Origin: an uncultured Christensenellaceae bacterium
Lineage (GTDB): Bacteria > Bacillota > Clostridia > Christensenellales > Christensenellaceae
DNA: 54,469 bases
Direction: 5' to 3'
NCBI GenBank assembly: GCA_934373295.1
Contig: CAKROK010000005.1
Span: 1 to 54,469, forward strand
In this document: positions 8,009-16,174 of the stretch, one piece after another
Layout: each line of letters opens with the position of its first letter
Position numbering within the stretch: the stretch's first letter is position 1
Made by a program: the position numbers and the translations under genes
The notes under the pieces: model-generated
The model's database searches: none
Told to the model about the DNA's origin: nothing
Seen by the model: only the letters and a program-made list of their open reading frames with translations

Positions 8009-9331
8009 TCATTTATCCTCCAGCGGCAGTATTATCGTTACGATATATACACTTTCATCTGCTTTTACGCTCATGCTCCCGCCCAGCTGTTCTATTATCC
8101 TCTCGCTCGACCTTACGCCTATGCCCGTGCTCTTTACCGCATCCTTCTGCCTTTTTACTGCATTTTCTATCGTCAGGCAAAGCTCGCCGCAAGCCGCACG
8201 CGCGCTTAAAATTATCGGCTTGTCGCCGTCCGCGTATTTTTCGATATTGGACATCAGGTTATCCACAGCCCTGTTTAAATAGACTGCATCTGTGCTCATC
8301 CTCTCGCCCTGCGCAGATACGTCCAGCTTTGTGGAAAAGCCCTCACACTCCAGCCTAAACTGCTTTTCAAACAGCATTTGCTCGAGCAAAAGCTGTGCAT
8401 CATAGCTCTTTACGTCCATATTCGGCCGCTTATCGCCGTATATGCAAAAATATCCGAACAGCTTGTCCATGAGTGCGCCCAGTTGAGCCGCCTGCGCCCC
8501 CGCGGCGCGCGCATATTCCCGCAGCTTTTTCTCCCCCTCCTCCTTTTCCATCAGCTCACAATAGCCGATGAGCACGGTGAGCGGCGTGCGCACGTCGTGA
8601 GAGAGGTTCGTCAAAAGCTCGTTGTTCGCGCGGCGCGCCTGCTGCTCCTCGCGTATCTTTTCTATGAGGTCGTTTCTCATGCCGTCGATATCCCCCGCGA
8701 GGATGGAAAGCTCGTCGCCCCCTTTTACGGTTATCTTGCTCGAAAGATCCTCGCGCGTTATCGCCTCCGTCTGCCTGCTCAGCCTTATGACCCTGCGCGT
8801 GACGTGCTGGGTATATATCACCACGCACACCGAAAACAGGAAAAACGCCGCCGCGAGCCATATTATCGGCGCGGCATCCAAAGCGTTCTGCGCGCTCGTG
8901 TCGCAGGTATACGCCATAAACGAGCCGTCCTTAAAGTTGATGGGATAGACCTCGATGTCCATGCCGTCCACCTCTTTTAACGTCAGCCTGTTTTCCGGCT
9001 CATACACCTGTGAATTCATCCCGTTTGCGGAAATTATGAGGTAGTTGTTGGAATATATCGAAATATAGACGTTCCTATGCTCCCTTATCCACTCGAATAT
9101 CTTGTCTGAATCGCTCGTGCTTATTTGATTTTTACTTACATAATCGGAAAATTCCCGCCAAACCGCGCGGTTTCTCAAAGTCGTGTTCTCCTTGCTCATG
9201 ACCACATTTTTGATGTAGCTCTGCGAAAGATTTACCCCGCCGAAATATACGCCCGCGCATATCAGCCCGACTATACATATGAAGTATATTATCTTCGCGG
9301 TCATTGATTTAAAAATGCTCTTTTTAATCAA
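8009..9331 (-). CDS. Sensor histidine kinase
   Basis: 440 aa. The start is TTG at 9329-9331 with AAAGGGG upstream, inside the end of the regulator gene (8-nt overlap); an ATG ten codons later is possible. Order: TM1 (~residues 13-35), extracellular sensor of ~115 aa without a recognised fold, TM2 (APIIWLAAAFFLFSVCVVIY), HAMP, HisKA with the phosphoacceptor in NLSHDVRTPLTVLIGY (His near 243), then HATPase_c with N-box NRAVDNLMSNIEKYA and G-box GIGVRSSERII. The two glycine boxes look intact, so it should be active. The stimulus is unknown. Confidence 0.93.
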   Translation of the reverse strand: MIKKSIFKSMTAKIIYFICIVGLICAGVYFGGVNLSQSYIKNVVMSKENTTLRNRAVWREFSDYVSKNQISTSDSDKIFEWIREHRNVYISIYSNNYLIISANGMNSQVYEPENRLTLKEVDGMDIEVYPINFKDGSFMAYTCDTSAQNALDAAPIIWLAAAFFLFSVCVVIYTQHVTRRVIRLSRQTEAITREDLSSKITVKGGDELSILAGDIDGMRNDLIEKIREEQQARRANNELLTNLSHDVRTPLTVLIGYCELMEKEEGEKKLREYARAAGAQAAQLGALMDKLFGYFCIYGDKRPNMDVKSYDAQLLLEQMLFEKQFRLECEGFSTKLDVSAQGERMSTDAVYLNRAVDNLMSNIEKYADGDKPIILSARAACGELCLTIENAVKRQKDAVKSTGIGVRSSERIIEQLGGSMSVKADESVYIVTIILPLEDK

Positions 9332-10004
9332 TCATATACCCCTTTCCCCATACAGTTCTGATAATGGGATTTTCCCTCAACGCCGCAGTCTTTCTCCTCA
9401 GCTTCATTATATGCACCATCACCGTGTTCGCGTCCGCGGGAAGAAACCTTTCCCCCCAAACGTGCTCATATATGTCCTCTATGCGCATCGTCTTCCCCTT
9501 ATTTTTCAAGAGAAACGCGGCTATCATGTATTCCGTCTCCGTCAGCTCCGCGCCCAGCTCGCCGCAGCATATTTTGCGCGCCGCCGCATCCAGACGGACT
9601 TCATCTGTCAACGAATTTTTCCCCATGTATATGCGATATCTCCTGAGCAGCGAGTTCACCTTTAAAAGCAGCTCATTTTGTGAAAAGGGCTTCGCGAGAA
9701 AGTCGTCCCCGCCGCTCATATACGCCTGCTTCATCCAGTTTTCCTGTGAAAACGCGGTCAAAAACAATATGGGCGCTTTGCTGAATCCGCGCAGCGTCTT
9801 TGCCGTATCTATCCCGTTTTGTCCGGGCATCATTATGTCTAAAATGATGAGGTCGATGTCCGCATCCGCGTGCAAAAGCTCTATGGCCTTGCCGCCGTCC
9901 GCGGCGCCTATCGGCTCATATCCCTCGTTTTCAAGCGCAATGCTCACTATTTTCCTTATCTCCGGCTCGTCGTCCGCCACGAGTATTTTGATTTTTTTGT
10001 CCAT
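9324..10004 (-). CDS. OmpR/PhoB family response regulator
   Basis: 226 aa from ATG 10004 (MDKKIKILVADDEPE), chosen over an in-frame ATG seven codons upstream because AGGAGG is correctly spaced for this one. The receiver domain has the acidic pair D11/D12, phosphoacceptor D56 (LIILDIMMPG) and the conserved FLTAF and KPF segments. The C-terminal winged helix (EHVWGERFLPADANTVMVHI) binds DNA. It is the partner of the overlapping kinase. The target genes are not evident in the window. Confidence 0.95.
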   Translation of the reverse strand: MDKKIKILVADDEPEIRKIVSIALENEGYEPIGAADGGKAIELLHADADIDLIILDIMMPGQNGIDTAKTLRGFSKAPILFLTAFSQENWMKQAYMSGGDDFLAKPFSQNELLLKVNSLLRRYRIYMGKNSLTDEVRLDAAARKICCGELGAELTETEYMIAAFLLKNKGKTMRIEDIYEHVWGERFLPADANTVMVHIMKLRRKTAALRENPIIRTVWGKGYMID

Positions 10005-10149
10005 GCGACCGCCTCCTGTTTTCATTTTATCATATGTGCGCCCCGCTTTGGCATAATATTAAGAATTATTCAGAAATGGAGTAAAAAAATTGCAAACCCT
10101 CCCATTTTGGGCCGCAATCTGATATAATAGGAAAAAAGGAGGCCGTGAG

Positions 10150-10677
10150 ATGAAAAATATACCCAACATTATAAGCGCTTCGAGGATCGTTTTGTCTGTA
10201 CTGCTTCTGTTTCTGCCCGTTCCGTCGGTTTGGTTTTATGTAATTTACGCCATGTGCGGCGTGACGGACGTTTTAGACGGGTATTTGGCGCGAAAGCTGC
10301 GCTGCGTCACGCGCTCCGGCTCGGTTTTGGACAGCGTCGCGGATGCAGTCCTGTTCGTATGCCTGCTCCTGCGCTTCTTGATGCTCATCGACTGGAAGCT
10401 CTGGGTTGTGATATGCGTCGCCGCGATAGCCCTTTTGCGAGTGATATCCGTTGCGATCGGCCTTATCCGCTTCAAAAAGTTCATGTCCATACACACCTTT
10501 GCGAACAAGATCGCGGGAACGGTCGTGTTTATCTCGCCCGTGCTCTACGGCATTTTCAAATCGGACGTGACCGTGATAATAGCGGTGGTCGCCGCTGTGC
10601 TGTCCTCCGTCGAGGAGATTGCGCTGCTCTTGCGCGCGGATGAACCCGATATAGATAAAAAAGGGCTGTTCTTTTAA
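10150..10677 (+). CDS. CDP-alcohol phosphatidyltransferase family protein
   Basis: 175 aa with about five or six membrane helices. The complete CDP-alcohol phosphotransferase signature is present: D40-V-L-D43-G44-Y-L-A47-R48, G57, D61 and D65, which bind the metal ions and CDP group. Such enzymes transfer a phosphatidyl group from CDP-diacylglycerol to an alcohol. PgsA (phosphatidylglycerophosphate synthase) is the commonest identity, but the alcohol acceptor cannot be assigned, and a separate PgsA may exist elsewhere. A GGAGGC SD precedes the ATG, and a TATAAT box lies at about 10122-10127. Confidence 0.88.
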   Translation: MKNIPNIISASRIVLSVLLLFLPVPSVWFYVIYAMCGVTDVLDGYLARKLRCVTRSGSVLDSVADAVLFVCLLLRFLMLIDWKLWVVICVAAIALLRVISVAIGLIRFKKFMSIHTFANKIAGTVVFISPVLYGIFKSDVTVIIAVVAAVLSSVEEIALLLRADEPDIDKKGLFF

Positions 10678-10696
10678 GACAGTCCCTTTTTTAAAT
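10659..10696. terminator. Bidirectional terminator between convergent genes
   Basis: AAAAAAGGGCTGT and ACAGTCCCTTTTTT form a stem with one bulge. It overlaps the ends of both genes. Confidence 0.8.
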
Positions 10697-11447
10697 CATT
10701 TATATCGATAACAAGCTCGGGATTTTTAATCGCCTCATCAAGCGAATATCCCCTTTGACAGATATTATTTTCCCCGTTGAACGCCTCGGGACGCGCGTAT
10801 TTCGTTCCCTCCGTCTGAAATAATCTCCCTTTGTATTCTCCCGCAAGATAATATGCATCCTCGGGGAGCCAATAGTCTTCACTGTCCACGTCTTTTAAAA
10901 ACAACAGCGTTTTATCCCCCACCTTCGTCGGAAAATACCCGTCGCAGCCCTCTATCAGTATGTCGTCCGATGTTATGCCATTATGCTCATAAAATGCCTC
11001 CGGATCAGGCATGCCCGTTTTCTGCACATATGCCTTTGCGTCGATTTTTCCGCCCATTTCAAGTATGGTTATGCTCTGCCCCGCTTTGAGCTTTCCCTTA
11101 AACGCCTCTTCTACAGTGTATTTTTGAAACGTGTAAAAAAATCCGTTCGGCGCAAAGAAGTTCTTTTGCTCCACGACACAGCCCGTCACTATTGCGTCCG
11201 ATTTAGCCTTTAAAGCGTCCTCGTCGTCATAGTTTTCCATCAATCCCGACTCCAAGCTATAATAATATAGCTGTGAATCGTCAGGCTCTTCGCTCGCCTC
11301 GGGCGTCTGCATAGGCGCCTCGGTCTTTGTGGGTGCGGGCGTTTTAAACTGCAACGTTTGCGCTACGTCCGCCTTGCCCGCGCCGCCGCATCCCGTCAAT
11401 AAAGCGAGTATCAATAAAGCCGTTATTATAAACGCTGCTTTTTTCAT
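10674..11447 (-). CDS. Secreted lipoprotein of unknown function
   Basis: 257 aa from ATG 11447, preceded by AGGGGAAG. The N-terminus is a lipoprotein signal (KKAAFIITALLILALLTGC) with lipobox LTGC, so Cys20 should be lipidated and the protein anchored outside the membrane. A Thr/Pro/Glu-rich spacer (~residues 30-60) leads to a globular domain with VEEAFKGKLKAGQSITILEMGG and a Tyr/Asp-rich C-terminal half. I do not recognise the domain. The gene starts 19 nt after a VanY-like carboxypeptidase gene and is probably co-transcribed with it, so a cell-envelope role is likely. Confidence 0.8.
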   Translation of the reverse strand: MKKAAFIITALLILALLTGCGGAGKADVAQTLQFKTPAPTKTEAPMQTPEASEEPDDSQLYYYSLESGLMENYDDEDALKAKSDAIVTGCVVEQKNFFAPNGFFYTFQKYTVEEAFKGKLKAGQSITILEMGGKIDAKAYVQKTGMPDPEAFYEHNGITSDDILIEGCDGYFPTKVGDKTLLFLKDVDSEDYWLPEDAYYLAGEYKGRLFQTEGTKYARPEAFNGENNICQRGYSLDEAIKNPELVIDINDLKKGLS

Positions 11448-11466
11448 ATTTTCTTCCCCTTTTTTA

Positions 11467-12273
11467 TCAATTTTCCCCGAGATATTCCTCAAGGCATATC
11501 CCCTTATTGTATATTTCCGTCGCGGCGTCCACGCCGACATATCTATAGTGCCACGGCTCGAATATCACTCCCGTAAGCTCGCCCTTTCCATAGGGATAGC
11601 GCATTATAAAGCCGTATTTGTGCGCGTTTTCGCTCAGCCACTTTCCCTCCGGCGTGTTTATGAAGTCGTCATCAGCGTTATTGTGCGCCTCGCTCAATAT
11701 GTCGAGCGCGAGTCCCGTCGAATGCTCGCTCGCATATCCTGGCAGCACCTTTCCGATGGTCTGTTCGGGATGCCGTGCGATATAGTCCTTATACAGTTTG
11801 TCCTGAAACTCAACAGATCTGTATGCCGTCGTTATGACAAATCGCCCCAATCTACTGTTTTGCGCATCTCTTAACATCTTTCTCGCCGCTATTCCTGCCG
11901 TCTCGTTCACACTGCCTTCCGGATTTTGTAAAATAACGCTGCCATCGCAGAATATTTCGCGCAGCTCAACCAATCCCTCCGGACGATCTCCACTCAAATT
12001 TGGATGATCCTTATTCACCAATATGAGGAATTCGTCATTTTGTGCATTTACCTCCTGCGTCGCCTCAGGCGAAGTATCCGAGCTCTTTTGCTCATGCGTG
12101 TGCGTCGGCCTGCTCAAATCGAACGCCGTGGGCGGCGCGTCACTCACCGTCTCGCTCCCGCCGCTTCCCACAAGCATGTTCACAAACACGAATGTGACCG
12201 CCGCGAACGCGACCAGCAAAACCACCACGCCTATCCATACTCTCTTCTTTCTCCTGCGCCTGCGTCTCCCCAT
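11467..12273 (-). CDS. D-alanyl-D-alanine carboxypeptidase, VanY/DdpX-type (M15B)
   Basis: 268 aa. A very basic N-terminus (GRRRRRRKKR) and a single TM anchor are followed by a ~50-aa Ser/Thr linker and an extracytoplasmic M15 zinc peptidase domain. The zinc motif SEHSTGLALD (near residue 180) and EPWHYRYVG (near 243) give the His-Asp-His ligands and catalytic Glu. It should trim the terminal D-Ala from peptidoglycan stem peptides. There is no vanR/vanS/vanH context, so this is a housekeeping enzyme, not a vancomycin resistance determinant. Confidence 0.93.
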   Translation of the reverse strand: MGRRRRRRKKRVWIGVVVLLVAFAAVTFVFVNMLVGSGGSETVSDAPPTAFDLSRPTHTHEQKSSDTSPEATQEVNAQNDEFLILVNKDHPNLSGDRPEGLVELREIFCDGSVILQNPEGSVNETAGIAARKMLRDAQNSRLGRFVITTAYRSVEFQDKLYKDYIARHPEQTIGKVLPGYASEHSTGLALDILSEAHNNADDDFINTPEGKWLSENAHKYGFIMRYPYGKGELTGVIFEPWHYRYVGVDAATEIYNKGICLEEYLGEN

Positions 12274-12334
12274 TTTTCCACCTTTTCCTTCTTACATTTT
12301 TTGCTAAACTTTCCTCACTCCCCTATTATAAAGC

Positions 12335-12357
12335 AAAAATCCCCACAAAGTGGGGAT
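12335..12357 (-). terminator. Terminator after the EamA gene
   Basis: Minus-strand stem ATCCCCAC/GTGGGGAT, 3-nt loop, then TTTTTGC. A TATAAT on the same strand just beyond (about 12325-12330) may be the -10 for the carboxypeptidase gene. Confidence 0.82.
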
Positions 12358-12406
12358 ATTCACAATTGTTCACAGTATGTTCAAAATGTATTAACAATTT
12401 ATCGGC

Positions 12407-13318
12407 TCATGCCTTCTCTTTTTTACGCGAGGGTAACTGCGCCAATATTATCGCTATGAAGATGAGCGCGCAGCCGCCCAGCTCTACTGCGGAAAGCGTC
12501 TGATTTAATAATATCCATCCGGCAAGCGTGGAAAACACGGATTCAAGGCTCAAAATGAGCGACGCGACCGTGGGGTTGAAGTCCTTCTGACCGAGTATCT
12601 GGAAAGTATACGCCACGCCGCAGGATAATATGCCCGCATAGAGAAGCGGAACGTACGCCGCGCATATGTTCGCCCAATCCGGCTTTTCAAATATGAACAT
12701 CAATATGCACGAAATACCGCCGCATACGAGGAACTGAATGCAGGACAGCTTTACGCCGTCCACCTTGGGCGAAAAATGATCTATCGCGAGAATATGGAAT
12801 GAGAAAACAAGCGCGCACAGCATGAGCAGTATGTCGGACGTCGCGAGGCTCATCGAGCCGGATACGCAAAGCAGGTACATCCCCGCCACGGCTATAGCTA
12901 CGCACGCCCATATTATCGGGCGCACCTTCTTCTTAAAAAATATACCCAGCACGGGTACTATCACGATATACAGCGCAGTGATGAAGCCCGCCTTGCCCGC
13001 CTCTGCGTCCTTTAGCGCGAACTGCTGGAGATTTGTCGCGACGCATAGGCATATTCCGCAGATTATTCCTCCTATTATTAACGCCCTTTTGCCCGCCTTG
13101 TCCATCGGCTGATACGTCCCCGCCTTCTTTTTCGCGGCGCTGCTCACGGCTATCACGGGCAAAAGAACTATGCCGCCTAATACGCTCCTAAGTCCGTTAA
13201 ATGTGAACGCGCCGACGTGATCCATCGCCACGGACTGCGCCACGAACGCAATTCCCCAAATGAGCGCCGCCAATACGAGAAAGACGACGTTTTTAATGCT
13301 CCTTGCTCCCGTTTTCAT
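12407..13318 (-). CDS. EamA/DMT superfamily transporter
   Basis: 303 aa with ten hydrophobic helices arranged as two EamA repeats. The first repeat begins VFLVLAALIWGIAFVAQSVA, and the second includes the typical end of the family (LESVFSTLAGWILLNQTLSA). Members of the drug/metabolite transporter superfamily export amino acids, metabolites or drugs; specificity is not predictable here. The start codon lies 1 nt after the stop of the thiamine pyrophosphokinase gene, so they form one operon. Confidence 0.92.
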   Translation of the reverse strand: MKTGARSIKNVVFLVLAALIWGIAFVAQSVAMDHVGAFTFNGLRSVLGGIVLLPVIAVSSAAKKKAGTYQPMDKAGKRALIIGGIICGICLCVATNLQQFALKDAEAGKAGFITALYIVIVPVLGIFFKKKVRPIIWACVAIAVAGMYLLCVSGSMSLATSDILLMLCALVFSFHILAIDHFSPKVDGVKLSCIQFLVCGGISCILMFIFEKPDWANICAAYVPLLYAGILSCGVAYTFQILGQKDFNPTVASLILSLESVFSTLAGWILLNQTLSAVELGGCALIFIAIILAQLPSRKKEKA

Positions 13319-13319
13319 C

Positions 13320-13970
13320 TCAAAAAACCTCTTGATCCATAAATTCTACGGCGTCAATGCCGTTTTTTACATCGTATACTATCGCCGCCATACCCTTTAG
13401 GGATATCTTCCCGCGCACGCCCGTAAACTCGTTCGAAACGCCTATGGGGAAGTAGTTCGTCACGACGCCCTCATCCAGCGCGTATTTCAGCCCCGTCTCC
13501 GTGGCGACGATCTGCGTGTCCAGCGAAAAGAGCGATATAAACCCATAGCTTTTTTCATCGAAAACCGCCGTTTCGTCGCATATCACCGTGGTGATATCCC
13601 TTTCACCTATCAAAAAGCCGTGCGCGCCCCTTTTTCTCAAAAATGCAAGCGACTGCAAGTTGGCTAAGGTGTGCTCAAACCTGCCCCCCGTACCACCGTA
13701 TATCACAAAGCGCTTAAAGCCCGAATCAAGCGCGCGCTTTATGCACACGAGCGTGTCCGTATCGTCCTTTTCGGGGACAAGCCTCACCATATTTTTAAAA
13801 TTAGGGACGCTGCCGTATGAGTCAAAATCGCCCACCACAAGATCGGGCAGAATGCCCAGCCTTTCGCAGTGCTTCAAGCCCGCGTCTGCCGCTATGAGCA
13901 TATCCCCCTCGGTCATTTTCGGGTCAAAGTTGTAAAGCGACGCACCGCCGATGATATAACACGTTTTCAT
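13320..13970 (-). CDS. thiN: Thiamine pyrophosphokinase
   Basis: 216 aa. It converts thiamine and ATP to thiamine diphosphate in the cytoplasm. Motifs of the family are in order: AADAGLKH, VGDFDS, PEKDDTDTLVCIKRAL (metal and ATP site), GGTGGRFEHTLANLQSL, and the C-terminal TPK_B1 region with SNEFTGVRGKISLKG. In many Firmicutes thiN is near rsgA-rpe; here it heads a two-gene unit with a transporter, so that transporter may or may not carry thiamine. A canonical promoter is upstream. Confidence 0.95.
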   Translation of the reverse strand: MKTCYIIGGASLYNFDPKMTEGDMLIAADAGLKHCERLGILPDLVVGDFDSYGSVPNFKNMVRLVPEKDDTDTLVCIKRALDSGFKRFVIYGGTGGRFEHTLANLQSLAFLRKRGAHGFLIGERDITTVICDETAVFDEKSYGFISLFSLDTQIVATETGLKYALDEGVVTNYFPIGVSNEFTGVRGKISLKGMAAIVYDVKNGIDAVEFMDQEVF

Positions 13971-13991
13971 ATCGACCTCTCATTTTTTATA

Positions 13992-14020
13992 ATTATACAT
14001 CTTTTCGGGCAGCTTGTCCA
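13992..14020 (-). promoter_or_regulatory. thiN promoter
   Basis: Minus-strand TGGACA (14015-14020), 17-bp spacer, TATAAT (13992-13997). I see no THI-box (TPP riboswitch) in the short leader. Confidence 0.8.
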
Positions 14021-14090
14021 TAAAAATACATTTTTTCGCTGACAAAATCCCCCTCCCGCGCATACCTTGAAGTACAAAGGGGGTACGCGC

Positions 14091-14819
14091 ATGAATTGTC
14101 TTATAAGCTGCATCGGATGCGATATCACGCCCATTTACGCGGCGCTCGCGGATCGTGATTTTTTATATTTAACGCTCTGCCCCGACGGGTTTATCCTCAA
14201 CTTTGAGGAAATCGACCTGTCGCAGACGGCGCAGGCGCTCTCGTTCGCGGCGATTTCCGCGCTCCCGAAATGCGTGATCGAGCAAAATGTCGACCGCTCC
14301 CTTTGCGAAAGCGACCGCCTCGGCGCCGTATCCGCAGCACTTTATGAGATATATGACGACCTCGACCTCGTCGACCTCGAGCGCACGCTCATCTCAAATT
14401 GCTATCATCAACTGCTGAGCGAATCCGACCGTATCGACCTGCTGGGCGCGGTGCGCTTTCGCCTGCCTCACGTCTATTCCCGATGGGCAAACGCCGCGCG
14501 GCGCATGGTGCAGTCCGGCGAAAATACCGCATATGAGATACTCGATTTTCTCTCACAATATGCCGAAAACGTGCTCTCCGAGATAAAATATGCGAAGATA
14601 CTCCCCCTATCGGGAGGGTATGCACTCGTGGACGAAAAGGGCGCGCTCATCGAGGAAATGCCGCCCACCATGAGCGAATTCGAGGGCATGGCGCAGGAGG
14701 ACATACTGCTCTCCCGCCTTATAAACATCTCGCCGCAGAGGATAGACGCCTCAGACGTCAAAAACGAGCTTTTGCTGCTGCTCTTGCAGCGCATATTTAA
14801 CGACCGGCTGCTGCTTTGA
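14091..14819 (+). CDS. YtxC-like protein (putative sporulation-associated)
   Basis: 242 aa from ATG 14091, which has AAAGGGGG seven nt upstream. It is a soluble, mainly helical acidic protein. The middle segment (SDRIDLLGAVRFRLPHVYSR, then a helical stretch) resembles the YtxC family of endospore formers, where an 'EGFxxFRL' motif precedes a long helix. The match is by eye and weak. The 3' end overlaps the convergent M16 protease gene by 23 nt. No membrane segment or signal is seen. Confidence 0.6.
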   Translation: MNCLISCIGCDITPIYAALADRDFLYLTLCPDGFILNFEEIDLSQTAQALSFAAISALPKCVIEQNVDRSLCESDRLGAVSAALYEIYDDLDLVDLERTLISNCYHQLLSESDRIDLLGAVRFRLPHVYSRWANAARRMVQSGENTAYEILDFLSQYAENVLSEIKYAKILPLSGGYALVDEKGALIEEMPPTMSEFEGMAQEDILLSRLINISPQRIDASDVKNELLLLLLQRIFNDRLLL

Positions 14820-16050
14820 GCGCGCTCTCATCCTGAACCGCGCCCACGAACGTCGTCGTCAGCTTCTGCGCATCCATCACGTGCGCTATCACCTCGTCCA
14901 CGTCGGACATCGTCACCGCCGCGAGCTTATCCAAAACCTCGCGCTCATCCACCAGCTTGCCCGTGAGCAGCGCGTTTTTGCCGAGGGAGTTCATGCGCGC
15001 CGCGCTGCCCTCGCGCGATAGAATGAAGTTTCCGCGAAGCTGCTCCTTTGAGTTTTTAAGCTCTGTCTCGGTTATGCCGAATCTGCGCATCCTCTCTATC
15101 TCTTTTAATATCTCCTGCGTCGCTTTAGGCGCGTTTTTCACATTAGACGCGGCGTAAATCGTGGTCATCGCGCCGTGCATGTACACGAGCGGATAGCTGT
15201 ATACGGAATACGCCATGCCCAGCTCCTCGCGGATCCTCTGAAATAAACGCGAGCTCATCGCGCCGCCGAAAACGTTGTTCACCACGGACAACGCGAACTT
15301 TCTATCGTCCGTATAATTATACGCAGGCAGACCCAGGCTTATATGCACCTGCTCGATGTCCTTTTTTATACATGCGAAGCTCTTATTTTCAAAGGTGTAA
15401 TCGCGCTCATCGTCTGTCGAGCTGCTCTTTGAGACGTTGAGCCTGCTTTCTATCATGTCGCTCAAAAGCTCGATATCGACGTTTCCGGACGCGGCGACGA
15501 CAATCTTATCCTCGCTGTATCTGCGCTCCATGTATTTTTGAATGTCCTCGCGCGAAAAGCCCTTGACCCTCTCCTCCGGGCCGAGGATGGTCTTTTCAAG
15601 CGGCGAACCCGCAAAATAGCTCATGCTCACAAGCTCGCTTGAAACGTCGTCCGGGGTGTCGTTTGACATGGCTATCTCCTCCAAAACGACGTCTTTTTCC
15701 TTTTTCATCTCCTCATCGGGAAAAGTCGAGTTGGATATCATGTCGAAAAGCACGTCCGCGGCGACGTCCTGACGCTCGTCTATCACCTTGGCGTAGTAGC
15801 ACGTACACTCCTTTGAAGTGAACGCGTTCATCTGCCCGCCGATGTTGTCAATCTCCTCGGCTATCTGCTTATAGCTTCGCTTAGTCGTCCCCTTAAAGAG
15901 CATATGCTCAATAAAGTGCGATATTCCGTTGTTTTCGTCCTGTTCAAACACGCTGCCCGCCTTTATCCAAACGCCCAGCGTCGCGGAGCGGACGTCGCTC
16001 GTCTTATCGGCGACCAGCCTTATCCCACCTATTTTTTTATCGATTATCAT
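14797..16050 (-). CDS. M16 family zinc peptidase (YmxG/MPP-like)
   Basis: 417 aa. The inverted zinc motif HFIEHMLFKGT (HxxEH, near residue 46) and a downstream Glu in VVLEEIAMSNDTPDD form the catalytic site. A C-terminal, non-catalytic M16C domain follows (residues ~165-345). Firmicute homologues such as Bacillus YmxG/MlpA lie downstream of pnp just as here. No signal peptide is visible, so it is probably cytoplasmic. GGGAG is correctly spaced before the ATG. The physiological substrate is unknown. Confidence 0.93.
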   Translation of the reverse strand: MIIDKKIGGIRLVADKTSDVRSATLGVWIKAGSVFEQDENNGISHFIEHMLFKGTTKRSYKQIAEEIDNIGGQMNAFTSKECTCYYAKVIDERQDVAADVLFDMISNSTFPDEEMKKEKDVVLEEIAMSNDTPDDVSSELVSMSYFAGSPLEKTILGPEERVKGFSREDIQKYMERRYSEDKIVVAASGNVDIELLSDMIESRLNVSKSSSTDDERDYTFENKSFACIKKDIEQVHISLGLPAYNYTDDRKFALSVVNNVFGGAMSSRLFQRIREELGMAYSVYSYPLVYMHGAMTTIYAASNVKNAPKATQEILKEIERMRRFGITETELKNSKEQLRGNFILSREGSAARMNSLGKNALLTGKLVDEREVLDKLAAVTMSDVDEVIAHVMDAQKLTTTFVGAVQDESALKAAAGR

Positions 16051-16078
16051 GCGCTTCTCCCTTCAGCCCGATAATAAA

Positions 16079-16104
16079 GGAACGCACAGTTATATGCGCG
16101 TTCC
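16079..16104 (-). terminator. Terminator/attenuator between pnp and the M16 gene
   Basis: Minus-strand stem GGAACGC/GCGTTCC, then TTTATTAT. The U-tract is weak, so some read-through to the M16 gene is likely. Confidence 0.6.
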
Positions 16105-16174
16105 AAATCCTCATGCCTACGAAACAAGTGCTTCGCCGGCTTGCTTTTTTATAATGTGCTCATGCCCTTACGGC

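Noticed and set aside
10230..10643. 137-aa frame inside the CDP-alcohol phosphatidyltransferase gene
   Set aside because: It is an out-of-frame shadow; the real frame has the complete catalytic motif and an SD.
11467..12273. Vancomycin resistance cluster suggested by the VanY-type gene
   Set aside because: No vanH, vanA/B ligase, vanX, vanR or vanS nearby; the two-component genes at 8-10 kb are in a separate unit.
14067..14819. Upstream TTG start for the YtxC-like gene
   Set aside because: It would add eight residues that include the SD AAAGGGGG of the ATG at 14091.
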